Positions 11,034-21,784 are shown, counted from the first letter of the stretch. The stretch: DNA of 64,000 bases from Ryuthela nishihirai (GCA_038380435.1 JAWZYU010000010.1:48022135-48086134); one strand, 5' to 3'. Translations and numbers: made by a program. Notes: a model not told the origin generated them from the letters alone.

Positions 11034-11345
11034 TTGGGTTGTTTTGCTTTTGAGTGCATTTTTTTTTTTTGCACACAATGAGCAAAATCAGGTGTGTCCA
11101 ACCTTTTGACTTCCCTGGGCCACATTCAGTGAAGATTTGATTTCCCTGGGCCACACGGACCATGGATTAACATTCCATCCAGAGTACAGTGGCCTTTCCA
11201 AGCCCATCGGTGGCCCTTTTCTCATCAAGGGCAGAGGGGAGTGGCGGATAAAATCTTAATGCGGATCATCTTCTTATACAAAGAGGACTCGAACCTGGAA
11301 ATATTAGATTACGAGCCTAGCGCGCTAGTAAATGCATCACCGAAC
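11034..11345 (-). mobile_element. Degraded SINE interrupted by hAT-like piece
   Basis: The tail (GGGTTGTTTTGCTTTTGAGTG) and the head-side body (11160-11345) are present. The middle, about 11089-11155, is replaced by sequence unrelated to the SINE. Confidence 0.65.
11089..11155. mobile_element. hAT-like terminal fragment
   Basis: CAGGTGTGTCCAACCTTTTG then CCCTGGGCCACATT resembles common hAT termini. The segment TGATTTCCCTGGGCCACA repeats the second part. Only one terminus is visible, inside a SINE. Confidence 0.45.
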
Positions 11346-11366
11346 GGGTTAAAATACAAGTTTGAT

Positions 11367-11742
11367 TGGGTTGTTTTACCACTGAGCGGCACTTTTTGGA
11401 ACACCATGGGCTAATGGCCAGGTCTAAATGGCCAGGACCCCGAAGGTTCAGAGAAGGTTGGGGGAGGGGACCTACTGGAACAGCTGTTGGGAGACAGATG
11501 GTAGCTTCTCGTCAAGGCCATCTTTAACTTGCACAGGGTATGGCTCTCCCGCACACGGGGCCACGGCTTAACGTCCGATCTGATGGACGGCGGTCTTTCC
11601 AAGCCCAACGGTGTCCCCTACTGACCATGGGCAGAGCGGGGAATTTTGAGGAGATAAATCTCAACGCTGACACAGCTGTGACTCGAACGTGGAAACTACA
11701 GATTACGAGCCTGGCGCGCTGCCGACTACCCCCCCCCCCCCC
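11367..11742 (-). mobile_element. SINE, nearly full length
   Basis: Intact tail and body with a short deletion in GTCAAGGCCATC...TCTTTAAC. The tRNA-like head ends in a C homopolymer instead of the usual CCACCCCCGCCCC. Confidence 0.85.
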
Positions 11743-11804
11743 CGAAAATACAAAAGGAGTTCAAAACTTTCTTGATCTGCATCTGTAGGGCAAAAACCAC
11801 TGCA

Positions 11805-12239
11805 CTTAATTTATCAAACATTTACTGTATTTCAAATAACTCCCCTCCAGCATCTATGAATGCTGCAGACGTCTACTACAATTCTGGAACGCTTGGTGGT
11901 ACTCCTATTGGGGAGTATTCCGTAACTCTGAATGAAGGCATTTTGCAATGTCTTCCACCCTTGAAAAAGGCTTTCCAGCGAGTTCCTTTTTAATTTTTAA
12001 AACAACCGAAAATCGCATGGTTTCAGGATCAGGTAAATTTGTAGAATGGGGAGCTGTTTAGTTTTTCCTGCTGCAGATAGGCCGTGAATTGCTGGGTTTT
12101 CTGCATCTTTACCTCAATTCAGGTTACTTTTATCAATGGTAAAGGAATGCATGAAAAAAATTCCAGCATTGTAATGGAGAAAGGGAACCCTTGACACTCC
12201 TGTTGTTGAATTGTGCTCGTTTATCTCCTTAACCAGTTT
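11805..12239 (-). pseudogene. mariner transposase pseudogene, C-terminal part
   Basis: Minus-strand translation, allowing frameshifts, gives LVKEINEHNSTTGVSRVPFL, an HYNA motif where mariners have HHDNA, then KLKRNSLESLFQGWKTLQN and a CSRRLQHSMLEGSYL-like end. These match the mariner order HDNA, PYSPDLAP region, KKKLRGKRFS and C-terminal CIDxxGEYFE. It is the continuation of the N-terminal part at 12666-13425, separated by a SINE. Stops and frameshifts make it non-functional. Confidence 0.6.
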
Positions 12240-12660
12240 GGGTTGGGTTGTTGGGTTGTTTTACCTCTGAGCGGCACTTTTTTGCACACTATAGGCTAAA
12301 TGGCCAGGTCACAAGGACCCCGAAGTCTCAGAGAAAGTTGGGGGAGGGGACCCACTGGAACAGCTGTTGGGAGACAGTGGTAGTCTCCCGTCAAGGCCAT
12401 CCAGCGTGTTTTTTAACGTGCACAGGGTATGGCTCTCCCGCACATATACCCATGGCTTAACACCCCATCCAACAGATGGCAGCCTTTCTATGTCCACTAT
12501 TCCCTACTGACTATGGACAGGGAGTTTTGGGGACATAAACGTTTTAAAACGGCTTAACGTCCCATCCGACGGACGGCAGCCTTTCCAAGCCCATCGGTGG
12601 CCCCTACTGACCGTGCGCAGGGCGGCGAATTTTGCGGAGACAAATCTCAACGCTGACCCA
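12240..12660 (-). mobile_element. Chimeric SINE inside mariner relic
   Basis: The SINE tail and body are followed by a second copy of the head-side body from about 12549. The CGGCTTAACGTCCCATCCGA region therefore occurs twice. Flanks cagtttgggt and caatttgggt at the edges suggest a TSD of about 10 bp. The insertion splits the mariner transposase. Confidence 0.75.
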
Positions 12661-12665
12661 ATTTG

Positions 12666-13425
12666 GGTAAAAAAATGTTGGTGTAGTATTGGCCATTTAT
12701 AGTCACTTTTTCAAGTAAGGTGACCACGGCTACCACTCCTTGCGAATTGAAAAAAATTGTGAATATACTCTTCCTTAGCGAAAGTCTTGTCGGAGGATAT
12801 GGGAATGCGTTTCACAACCATAGTTGTCGATCTCTCAGGGAGTTCATCATAATAAAACTACTTCTCATAAGGAAGAGTACATTCAAAAAATTGTGAATAT
12901 ACTCTTCCTTAGCGAAAGTCTTGTCGGAGGATATGGGAATGTCTTCCACAACCATAGTTGTCGATCTCTCGGGGAGTTCTGTAGTAATAAAACTACTTCT
13001 CAGCGCCAGTAACAATGTCTATTAACCCTTTGGGTTCACTAGATTCAAGCATTGCCAGCATCTCCTTGCACGAGTCGACTCTAGCCCTTTTTTTTGCTGT
13101 TCTGTCAATTTGTGGGGTACCTATTTGGCGCAGATCTTTCGTAACTTTAAAAGTTGACCAATAATTGTTTTCACACTGCCAGTCGATACACTGACATCTA
13201 AAATTAAATATTAAAAATAATAAAATATTACCTAAACGGTGATGTTTGGGTTTTGCTTAATGAGTTCAGAACAGCAGCGATGGCTCCCTCCGTTCACGGC
13301 TACATTTGGTCTTCCTGCACGAGGGAGGTTTCGAAGCTCTGGCGTCCTTCTCTTAATCTGCACATCCATCCCGTACAATGTCATATGAACAGATATAATC
13401 CCTATATCTTGTGCTAAATCGGGAT
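12666..13425 (-). pseudogene. mariner transposase pseudogene, N-terminal and central part
   Basis: Conceptual translation on the minus strand, in order: RTPELRNLPRAGRPNVAV (linker after the helix-turn-helix), ELIKQNPNITV, RARVDSCKEMLAMLESSE, GLIDIVTGAEK (mariner has IVTGDESW at the first catalytic Asp, here changed) and VVAVVTLLEKVTINGQYYTN. This matches a mariner transposase with frameshifts and stops. A tandem duplication of about 140 bp lies within it. C-terminal continuation at 11805-12239. Confidence 0.65.
12747..13003. repeat. Tandem duplication of about 140 bp in mariner relic
   Basis: The segment beginning ATTGTGAATATACTCTTCCT occurs near 12758 and again near 12891. Both copies run through CTCTCRGGGAGTTC to AATAAAACTACTTCTCA. 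The copies are about 95% alike, so the duplication is younger than the decay of the host element. Confidence 0.85.
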
Positions 13426-13660
13426 GAATTTTTCCTCGTCGTCTCCAAACTGCATCCTTGTGAAAATGTAAAACCTTTCCCAGTTTTTACTAGGTTCCAT
13501 AGCAACAACGTCTTTGGTAGACTCCATAGCAACAACGTCTTTAGCAGGCTCCATAGCAAAAACGCACAGATTTCGCAGACCGAACTTTACACGCCGCCAA
13601 CGAAGAGAGAAATGATGATACTGCCTTTGTTTTTAACAAGTAATGAGAAGTTTAGACAAG

Positions 13661-13906
13661 TTGGGTTGTTTTACCTCTGAGCGGCACTTTTTTGCACACA
13701 ATGGGCTAAATGGCCAGGTCACATGGACCCCGAAGGCTCAGAGAAGGTTGGGGGGGGACCCACTGGAACAGCTGTTGGGAGACAGATGGTAGCCTCCCGT
13801 CAAGACCATCCAGTGTGTTCTTTAACGTGCACAGGATATGGCTCTCCCACACACGGGGCCACGGCTTAACGTCCCATCCGACGGACGGCGGCCTTTCCAA
13901 GCCCAT
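13661..13906 (-). mobile_element. SINE, 5'-truncated with 14-bp TSD
   Basis: Tail and body end abruptly at CCTTTCCAAGCCCAT, without the tRNA-like head. An exact duplication, gaagtttagacaag, flanks it at 13647-13660 and 13907-13920. A 5' truncation with an intact TSD is the signature of target-primed reverse transcription. Confidence 0.9.
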
Positions 13907-14050
13907 GAAGTTTAGACAAGCTTTCAAACAAGTCGTAATTATTTAATTTCGGAGGAACGAGTGCAAATCTACAGACAGGTGTCAAAAACTTTTTGAACGC
14001 CCTCTGTATTAGCATATTTTTAAGGCAATTAATTGTTCGTTATCATAGTG

Positions 14051-14362
14051 CAGTGGTGTTGAACCTTTTTAGCACGGAGATCAATTTTTTATGGTAATCC
14101 CGCGACCTACTGAAATTTTTTATCAAATAAATTATTGTATTTTTCAGCATACTCTTTGGCAAAAGCACTGGTTGTGGACAAGATACAGCTATATATAGAC
14201 CGCAAAATGCAATAATTTGCAATTAAAAAATATTTAACGATTAAACAATATAAGAGATGAAATCCTTTAATTATATTAAAAATCTAATGTGAAACAATTC
14301 TGAAATGAAGGCATTGAGAACAATGACTATGCCGTGATAGACTGCTAACTCGCGATCGGCGG
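14051..14362. mobile_element. hAT-like MITE
   Basis: The left end CAGTGGTGTTGAACCTTTTT resembles the hAT terminus CAGTGGTTCTCAACCTTTTT. The right side contains GCGGGTTGAAAACCCTTGG, a matching inverted end. The AT-rich interior is non-coding. No clean 8-bp TSD was recognised. Confidence 0.55.
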
Positions 14363-14425
14363 GTTGAAAACCCTTGGTGTTGTGCAGAGTTTCCCTAACT
14401 GTTGGTTGCAACACCACGGGAGTGC

Positions 14426-14518
14426 CTTAAAGTGTGAGTTAAAAGGAGTCCAGTGACTTAAAGTGTGAGTTAAAAGGAGTCCAGTGACTTAAAGTGTGAG
14501 TTAAAAGGAGTCCAGTGA
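14426..14518. repeat. Three perfect 31-bp tandem repeats
   Basis: The unit starts CTTAAAGTGTGAGTTAAAAG and ends GAGTCCAGTGA, repeated three times without change. Confidence 0.95.
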
Positions 14519-15150
14519 CTTAAAGAGGAGGGTGGGTCGCTTCTGGATACTGTTAAACGGGTATGTAAAAAAAAATACTTCGTTCAAGGAAAAATGAGGG
14601 TTAAAGTTCAGTATGTTATAAACATTCGCTTCACTAAATAAATAACAAGACACAAATAAATCCCCTTTCCCTGTTCTCTTTCTCTCCAACTCTATTACGA
14701 TTCTCCGACGAGAGAGAGAGAACGAGAGTAACATCTCGTATACTACAAGACTCGAAAATGCTAGCCTAAAGGCCTTTTCTATGCCTATTATACTACAGTG
14801 TTCCAAGCTAATTCTAATCCACATACCCCTCTCTCTCTCTCCCTTTGTTTCTCAATCGGCTGCTCCTAAGCGCCTTTCACAACTTTCTGATGCTGCATCC
14901 TATTCTCTTGTCTGGAGCATTCTGTTGTCAGAATATTCTTACCTCAATTCAAGTAGCTTTCGTCAATGGTAAAGGAATGGATGGGAAAAATCCCAATAAT
15001 TAAAGTAAAGGTTAGGTAATTTAGGTAGTAAGGGGGAGGGGTGACGAAGTTCATCAAAGTAAAAAAGGGGGACTCGAAGAATTCATCGCTAATAAAGGTG
15101 GCTCGACCTGATACTTTCGAGAAACCCTGGTGTGGTGTATCAGCTGCGGG
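14519..15150. other. Spacer with (GA)n and a mariner-like scrap
   Basis: The stretch 14941-14995 (CCTCAATTCAAGTAGCTTTC...) closely resembles 12111-12165 within the mariner C-terminal relic, so it is a short fragment of the same family. No other gene or repeat assigned. Confidence 0.45.
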
Positions 15151-15275
15151 AGGCTATGAGACTGCGCAGTTGATGCCCAAACTGTTCTCATCGCTCATAG
15201 GTCAGTGAAACGTCAATCATCTGTCCAACAACCTATGATCTAGGAGAATTGTTCAGGTGTCAACTGCGCAGTTTC
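15151..15275. repeat. Imperfect inverted repeat, about 41-bp arms
   Basis: Left arm ACTGCGCAGTTGATGCCC...CTCATAGGT pairs with right arm ACCTATGAT...GTCAACTGCGCAGT. The loop is about 40 nt. It may be the core of a foldback element. Confidence 0.6.
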
Positions 15276-15904
15276 GAAGTCTACCCACAGTCTTTCCTGT
15301 TGCTGCAAAAACACTCGAAGCTTAAAAAAATGAAATACTGGGCTACTTCAAAACGCAATTTTGTAACCATGCTATACACATAAAGGAAGTTTTCAATGTT
15401 CAGTTTTAGCAATTAGTTGATTGTAATATCAATATGCACTTATTGGATATACGGAGAGGTCATTACTCGGCACAGAACCGAATAATAGAGTTAAAAATAC
15501 CTAAATCAAAATATAACTAGAAACTGATAAATAAATTGAATTACCCTACACCTAAGAAGATATATATATATGTATAGAAATGCTTCAGAAACTATTCATA
15601 AAATTTTTGTAGCTTTGATATATGTGTCGCCATAAAATGCATCACTAAATATTTTATGGCTTCGATAATGTATAGTCATAAAAGTCAGCATAAGTGTCTT
15701 CAACTTTAATTCAGAAAGCCAGTGCGACATAATCATTGAGAATCTAGGTGATCGTGAAGAAGATAGACCATTACTAAATGCCGAGCTCACACACAGTGGA
15801 CTTTCACCAGGACGGTGATTTAAAGAATGAGCTGTAGAAGGGGAAGGGCAGTTACTGACTGACTGTATATAATAGGAGATGTATAAAATGTCATATATCA
15901 CAAA

Positions 15905-16815
15905 AAGGCTGCTTATTTAACAGCTGCATTTGATTCAGTGTATATTGCAGGACTGTTATACTTTTAAACATTTTGAATTTCAGGACATATTTATTAAATT
16001 CTGTTTAATTAAATATTTATTAAAGTCAAAAGTGGTATCAGGTTAATAATACACTGGTTTCCATAAATTAAAGACTAACCTAGCTTATGTCGAAGGGACA
16101 CTAAGGTCGAAGATCTATAACTTCTAAAATAAGTTTTTTTTTAATTGTAATAGCAAATAAAGATCTCAATGTAATAAATCAACATCTCTATTTTCAACAA
16201 TATTAGCTCAGTATTTAATGAGTTATGGGAGTTTTAATATTTAATAACAACAATTCCAGTCTTGAGAAACTTGTACAAAACTGAAAAATAGTGAAATAAT
16301 TCTTTACACAAAGTTCTAAAATACAAACTTATTTTATGAAGCACTTTGTTACAATACTTATTACTAAGTTTTAATTAACTTCTGAAGTCAATTTTTTGTA
16401 GCGGCATTGTTATCGTTAAATATTCAAACTTTCATAACTCATTAAATACTGAACGCAAATTGTTATAAATCGAGATATTGATTTATTTGATTGAGATCTT
16501 TATCTGCAATCACATTTTTCAAAACAAAAAAAAAACTTTTTTCAGAAGTTATGCACTTTGACATTAACTTCCCATTTACTTAAATACGGATTTTCCTTAA
16601 TTTATGAAAACCAGTGTATATATATTCTAAAAAAGTTAAAATACATAGTGGAATTGCAGAAGGTGGAATCTTTTCAACATAATTGATTAAATAACATGAT
16701 TTACCTGAGTATATAAAGAAAAATACTAGTTTATCTCTTTATGCTGATGACTTGATATTACTTATGGTCAGTAAAAAAAAAGCAAAAGAAATAACATTAC
16801 ACTGACAGAAAAGAT
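15905..16815 (+). pseudogene. LINE reverse transcriptase fossil, split by MITE
   Basis: The first part (15905-16049) translates as HKKAAYLTAAFDSVYIAGLL, the RT motif around the first catalytic Asp. After the MITE at 16052-16616 the second part gives GIAEGGIFST, then HDLPEYIKKNTSLSLYADD and LILLMVSKKKAK. These match motif GIPQGGVLSP and the catalytic YADD box of I/Jockey-type LINEs. Only the RT core survives. Stops and gaps show it is dead. Clade placement is inferred from motif style only. Confidence 0.65.
16052..16616. mobile_element. Tc1-type MITE, 565 bp
   Basis: TA flanks at 16050-16051 and 16617-16618. The left end CACTGGTTTCCATAAATTAA matches the right end read inward, CACTGGTTTTCATAAATTAA. 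Long internal inverted similarity spans motifs such as AACTCATTAAATACTGAACG, and there is no ORF. It lies inside an RT fossil. Related copies are at 30400-30620, 38018-38900 and 62033-62590. Confidence 0.8.
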
Positions 16816-16818
16816 GTA

Positions 16819-16973
16819 CTGTCGCTCAAAAAAGTATCCGAACACTACGGTTGATTACAAAATTCAGAAAAAATATCTGGCAACGATTTTTTAGAAATTA
16901 GTGATCTGGCAACCTACCTTCGTTCACGAAGGTTAGTTGCCAGATGGTGTTCGGATTCCTTTTTGAGCGAGAG
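16819..16973. mobile_element. Palindromic Tc1-type MITE (family P)
   Basis: TA flanks. Ends read CTGTCGCTCAAAAAAGTATC and, inward from the right, CTCGCTCAAAAAGGAATCCG. This copy has lost part of the right arm. Family P members are nearly complete foldbacks with core motif GATCTGGCAACCTTCGTG. Confidence 0.8.
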
Positions 16974-16975
16974 TA

Positions 16976-17397
16976 CCCTCTTCTTATCCCCCGGGAGTGG
17001 GCTTGGAAATCGAAACTTTTGTTTTAAGAAAAAAAACGTTTTTTTTTTTCAGTGGAATAGTAGTAATAAAAGAGTATTGATGAGATATCACTCTTCGCCT
17101 TTTCAGAAGATTCCAGTAAATTTAACTTCGGTCGTTGGAGAAGTTAAATTTGGAAAATCCAAGACTTGTATGTTGCACACGATCAGTTTTAGGTAGAAAT
17201 TTAACATTTTTGTGTGGGGAGTGTACAAGGTTCAAGAGTTTTTGCATTGTTAGCAAAGATTTGCCCCTCATTTCCAGGAGTTTGGAAAACGCAGCTTTTT
17301 GTTTCAAGAGAAAAATGAAAATTTGTCTTTGTACTTATAGTTAGTGTCCTGGCGGGATGTGGATATCCGCACTTAAAAACTCTCGGCGGATAAAAGA
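16976..17397. other. Spacer without supported gene
   Basis: Overlapping short ORFs on both strands have no recognisable domain. A GGCGGATAAAAGATTAA sequence near 17384 leads into the minisatellite. Confidence 0.4.
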
Positions 17398-18325
17398 TTA
17401 ATGATAGCGCGGATAAAATGGTGGATAAAATATTGAGGTTAAAGTGAACAATGGATAAAATGGCGGGTAAAATATTGAGGTTAAGGTGAACAATGGATAA
17501 AATGGCGGATAAAATATTGAGGTTAAAGTGAACAATGGATAAAATGGCGGGTAAAATATTGAGGTTAAGGTGAACAATGGATAAAATGGCGGGTAAAATA
17601 TTGAGGTTAAGGTGAACAATGGATAAAATGGCGGATAAAATATTGAGGTTAAAGTGAACAATGGATAAAATGGTGGGTAAAATATTGAGGTTAAAGTGAA
17701 CAATGGATAAAATGGCGGGTAAAATATTGAGGTTAAAGTGAACAATGGATAAAATGGTGGATAAAATATTGAGGTTAAAGTGAACAATGGATAAAATGGC
17801 GGGTAAAATATTGAGGTTAAGGTGAACAATGGATAAAATGGCGGATAAAATATTGAGGTTAAAGTGAACAATGGATAAAATAGCGGGTAAAATATTGAGG
17901 TTAAAGTGAACAATGAATAAAATGGTGGGTAAAATATTGAGGTTAAAGTGAACAATGGATAAAATGGCGGGTAAAAATTTGAGGAGGTTAAAGTGGACAA
18001 CTGATAAAATGACGGATCAAAATATTGAGGTTAATGAGGCCAATGGATAAAATGGCAAGTAAAAAATTGAGGTTAAAGTGGACAATGGATTAAATGGTGG
18101 ATATCAAATGAGGTTAAGGTGGACAATGGATAAAATGGCGGGTAAAAAGTTGAGGTTAATGTGGACAATGGATGAAATGGAGGGTAAAAATTTGAGATTA
18201 AGGTGGACAATGGATAAAATTGGGGGTAAAAATTGAGGTTAAGGGTGGACATTGGATAAAATGGCGGGTAAATTTCAGATTAAGGTGGACAAGGGATAAA
18301 ATGGAGGATAAAAAATGAGGTTATT
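17398..18325. repeat. 42-bp minisatellite, about 22 copies
   Basis: The unit reads GGTTAAAGTGAACAATGGAT then AAAATGGCGGGTAAAATATTGA. Copies to about 17975 keep exact 42-bp spacing. Later copies drift in length and sequence. Because 42 is a multiple of three, the minus strand stays open for 200 codons as a 14-residue repeat (LFTLTSIFYPPFYP). This is expected from the repeat length and is not taken as a gene. Confidence 0.95.
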
Positions 18326-19213
18326 TATTATCGTTGGCTGACCTAAGTGAAAAACACTATTTGAGATAATGGGAAAAGAATCTCATTTAAAAATTCAGTG
18401 ATGATATTCACTTTAAAAAAAACAACAATGCATTGTTTTACTACAGTCCGGCAAAATAAAAAAATACTATGTGAAAGAGGCAATTTTTTTATTGACAAGA
18501 AGAATTTAAATTCAAACATTTACTCGAGTATTGCGTAGGAAACAGGAATTAAATATGTAAAAATTTCAGGTCTTAAAAATCATAAAATTTGCATAGTGAA
18601 ATGTATATGGGAGTTACTGGGTATTAAAATGTAAAATCTTCCCATAAACGCGAATAACTACATTCAGAAGAGTAATATTAACCCAGGAAAATTTTCAAAA
18701 ACAAATTTCAGTAAATTTTTTCCTCTGATATTCAGTAAGGCACGTGTTTCTGAAATAAATACATTTTTTTTTATCCCAGTATATTTTATCAGCTAATTGT
18801 TAGTCATTAATAAACCATTAGGCTCATTCCTTTTACTTGCAGACATACATCGAATCTGGAGCATTTGCGATAATAAATAAAATAATAATAAAATAATATT
18901 CAATAAACCTCGACGATTATTAAATGGCTACTGTACGCGGCTGCTGATAAAGATTTGCTGATGCGGATGCAGATAGAACTTTGTTATCCGCACAGGGTTC
19001 TACTTATCGTTGCAAACAATAAAAAAAGCCATTTGCATTTTCCCATTCCACATTAGTTCCAAGTTTCATTGTTAGAGGATGCAAAACAGAAAATGAAAAA
19101 CTTCATTCTCTTTGCAATTGAGCATCTCATGTTCGCCAGAGGTGATAACTTTTTTTCTAGTTAGACTGATATCTTCGCGAATAAACTGGCATTAATACAC
19201 AAAAACATCTAAC
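18326..19213. other. AT-rich spacer
   Basis: No ORF, RNA gene or repeat family assigned. GATGCGGATGCAGATAGAAC (about 18960-18979) shows only local similarity to the minisatellite lead-in. Confidence 0.4.
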
Positions 19214-19290
19214 AGGGTTGGGCTCTTTTACCTCTGAGCTGCATTTTTTTTTTTTGGAACACAATGATATAAATAGCTTGGTTAGTTGTT
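19214..19290 (-). mobile_element. Old SINE, 3' piece
   Basis: Tail GGGTTGGGCTCTTTTACCTC through ACACAATGATATAAATAGC. It appears to be the left half of a SINE whose right half is 19677-19945, split by a younger SINE. Confidence 0.65.
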
Positions 19291-19676
19291 GTTTTGGGTT
19301 GTTTTACCTCTGAGCGGCACTTTTTGCACACCATGGGCTAAATGGCCAGGTCACATGGACCGCGAAGGCTCAGAGAAGGTTGGGAGAGGGGACCCACTGG
19401 AACAGCTGTTGGGAGACAGATGGTAGCCTCCCGTTCAAGGCCATTCAGCGTGTTCTTTAACGTGCACAGGGTATGGCTCTCCCGCACACGGGGCCACGGC
19501 TTAACGTCCCATCCGACGGACGGCGGCCTTTCCAAGCCCATCGGTGTCCCCTACTGACCGTGGGCAGGGCGAGGAATTTTTGCGGAGATAAATCTCAACG
19601 CTGACCCAGCTGGGACTCGAAACTGTGAACTACAGATTACGAGCCTGGCGCGCTACCGACTGAGCCACCCCTGCCC
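19291..19676 (-). mobile_element. SINE, full length, young-looking
   Basis: Close to the family consensus from GGGTTGTTTTACCTCTGAGC to GACTGAGCCACCCCTGCCCC. It lies between two pieces of an older SINE in the same orientation. Confidence 0.9.
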
Positions 19677-19945
19677 CCAGCTGTTAGGAGAGAGATGCAA
19701 TCTTCACATCAAAGCCATCCAGCGTGTTATTAACCTTCACATCATATCGCTCTTCTGTATACGGAACAACGAGTTAACGTCCCATCCGACGGATGGCGTT
19801 CTTTCCAAGCCTATCGGTGTCTGATTTTTGACCAAGGGCAGAACGGAAGTTAACGAGATAAATCTGAAAACTCAGAAACAGTTGGGACTCGAACCTAGGA
19901 ACTTCAGAATACGAACCTGACCCACGTAGCTAACTCCCACCTTGT
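19677..19945 (-). mobile_element. Old SINE, 5' piece
   Basis: Starts at CAGCTGTTAGGAGAGAGATG and continues through the degraded body to the head remnant (GGGACTCGAACCTAGG). Probable partner of 19214-19290. Confidence 0.7.
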
Positions 19946-19950
19946 AATAC

Positions 19951-20158
19951 TGTCAGTTGGGATGTTTTATCTCTGAGGATGCATTTTTTTTTGTACACAA
20001 TGGACTAAATGCCCAGGTCACAAAGACTCCGAGAGCTCATAGAAGGTTAGGGGAAGAGGATCCACTGGACAGCTGTTAGGAGACAGATGGTATACTCTCT
20101 TCAAAGCCATCCAGCGTGTTCTATAACGTTTACTGGGTATGACTCTCCCGCACACTGA
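19951..20158 (-). mobile_element. Interrupted SINE, 3' part
   Basis: Tail and body down to CTCTCCCGCACACTGAG, where a SINE of opposite orientation begins. Continues at 20538. Confidence 0.8.
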
Positions 20159-20537
20159 GGGGCGGGGGGTGGCTCAGACGGTAGCGCTCCAGGCTCGTAA
20201 TCTATAGTTCCCAGGTTCGAGTCCCGGCTGGGTCAGCGTTGAGATTTATCTCCACAAAATTCTCTGCCCTGCCCACGGTCAGTAGGGGACACCGATGAGC
20301 TTGGGAAGGCTGCTGCTCGTCGGATGGGACGTTAATCCTTTGGTCCCGTGTGCGGGAGAGCCATACCCCGTGCACGTTAAAGAACACGCTGAATGCCCTT
20401 GACGGGAGGCTATCATCTGTCTCCCAACAGTTCCTTCCAGTGGGTCTCCTTCCCCAACCTTCTCTGAGCCGTCAGGATCCTTGTGACCTGTCCATTTGTG
20501 CAAAAAAGTACCGCTCAGAGGTAAAACAACCACAACG
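20159..20537 (+). mobile_element. SINE inserted in an opposite-strand SINE
   Basis: Complete from the head GGGGTGGCTCAGACGGTAGC to the tail CGCTCAGAGGTAAAACAACC. The host sequence cgcacac(t/g)gag is present on both sides, a TSD of about 11 bp. Confidence 0.9.
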
Positions 20538-20735
20538 CGCACACGGAGCCACGGCTTAACGTCCCATACGACGGATGGCGACATTTCCAAATCCATCACT
20601 GTCCCCTCGTGACCGTGGGCAAGGCGGAGAGTTTTGCGGAGATAAATCTCAACGCTGGTGCAGCTGGGACTCGAACTGGAAACTGCAGATTATGAGCCTG
20701 GCGCGCTACAGACTGATCTACCTCCGCCCAAATAA
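20538..20735 (-). mobile_element. Interrupted SINE, 5' part
   Basis: Resumes at GCACACGGAGCCACGGCTTA and ends in the tRNA-like head (GGGACTCGAACTGGAAACTG). Partner of 19951-20158. Confidence 0.85.
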
Positions 20736-21784
20736 TGTCAGTTTGTATTGATTAATGACAGTTATAGTCTTTGTTATCAACTAGGGAACATGATAAATAC
20801 GTTACCAACCTAAAATAATACAATAAAACAATTAAAAGAGCAAAAATTTAAAAGGTCAGAAATTATTATTTGAATTCATGGAGGAAAGAAAAACTCTTGA
20901 GCTATAACAAACCTCACGATACTGGTTTACAATGCTTTATTTACTTCATTCGTTTATGATGTTTTTCAACGTCTTAAAGTTACCACTCTCAAACCAGTGC
21001 GGCATCGATTACAATTTTCTGCAAAACAAATGCGAATTTATGCTAAATAGGAGCATTGTGTGCTGCTTTCCGAAAAATTGATTTTTAATGCAATCTAATG
21101 TCACGGCATAACGGATACTCTTCCCAAATTCACAGGTTCCATTGCTGGATCTCCTTGAGGAGAGTAAAAACCAGTTATCTTCACCGCTTCGATGACAAGA
21201 GTGTCTAGCGATGCGTTACTAAATACCGACAGCGTGGCCGCAGCAAAATTCCCCTCGGAACACAACGCGGGAGCACAACAGAGCATGGGTGCTTCCAATT
21301 TTAGTAACGACGACAAATACCAAGGACATGGATGTAGCAACGTATTACTTAACTGCTTCTTGGCAAGTTAAAAACAAAGCTGGTAAAAAGAAGAATGGGT
21401 AATATTAGACGTATCCTGTTACGCGGCAGTTTCGACATTGATTCTTTCATAAAAAGCGTTGCAAAGAGTAGAGAGAGTGTGTAAAGCATCTCATATTGGT
21501 GAGTAACTGCCAGCATCGCAGGAACATACCTGGAGGTCGAAATGTTTTTTACTTGCTACCCTTTAAACTTTATTCTTTTACTATAAATAGATAGTTGCCC
21601 CCAATAACACACATTGAGGATTAAAACGCGGTGCTTATATTATGCCGACCTCTATTCTGTATTTGCTTTATTGGAGAGTTATTGAGAGATAAACGAACAT
21701 AAAAAATAGCACGGAACAAGAAATCTATTACAAGCAGATGATTTTACTTCACTCGGGTTATTTTAATTCTTAAACGGTAATTTT
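20736..21784. other. Spacer with one unassigned short ORF
   Basis: A minus-strand ORF at 21101-21340 (79 codons, MLHPCPWYLSSLLKLEAPML...) has near-normal amino-acid composition. No domain, splice context or neighbour supports it. Nothing else recognised. Confidence 0.3.

Noticed and set aside
17398..18000. 200-codon ORF as a proline/tyrosine-rich protein
   Set aside because: It is entirely a 42-bp tandem repeat; openness follows from a period divisible by three.
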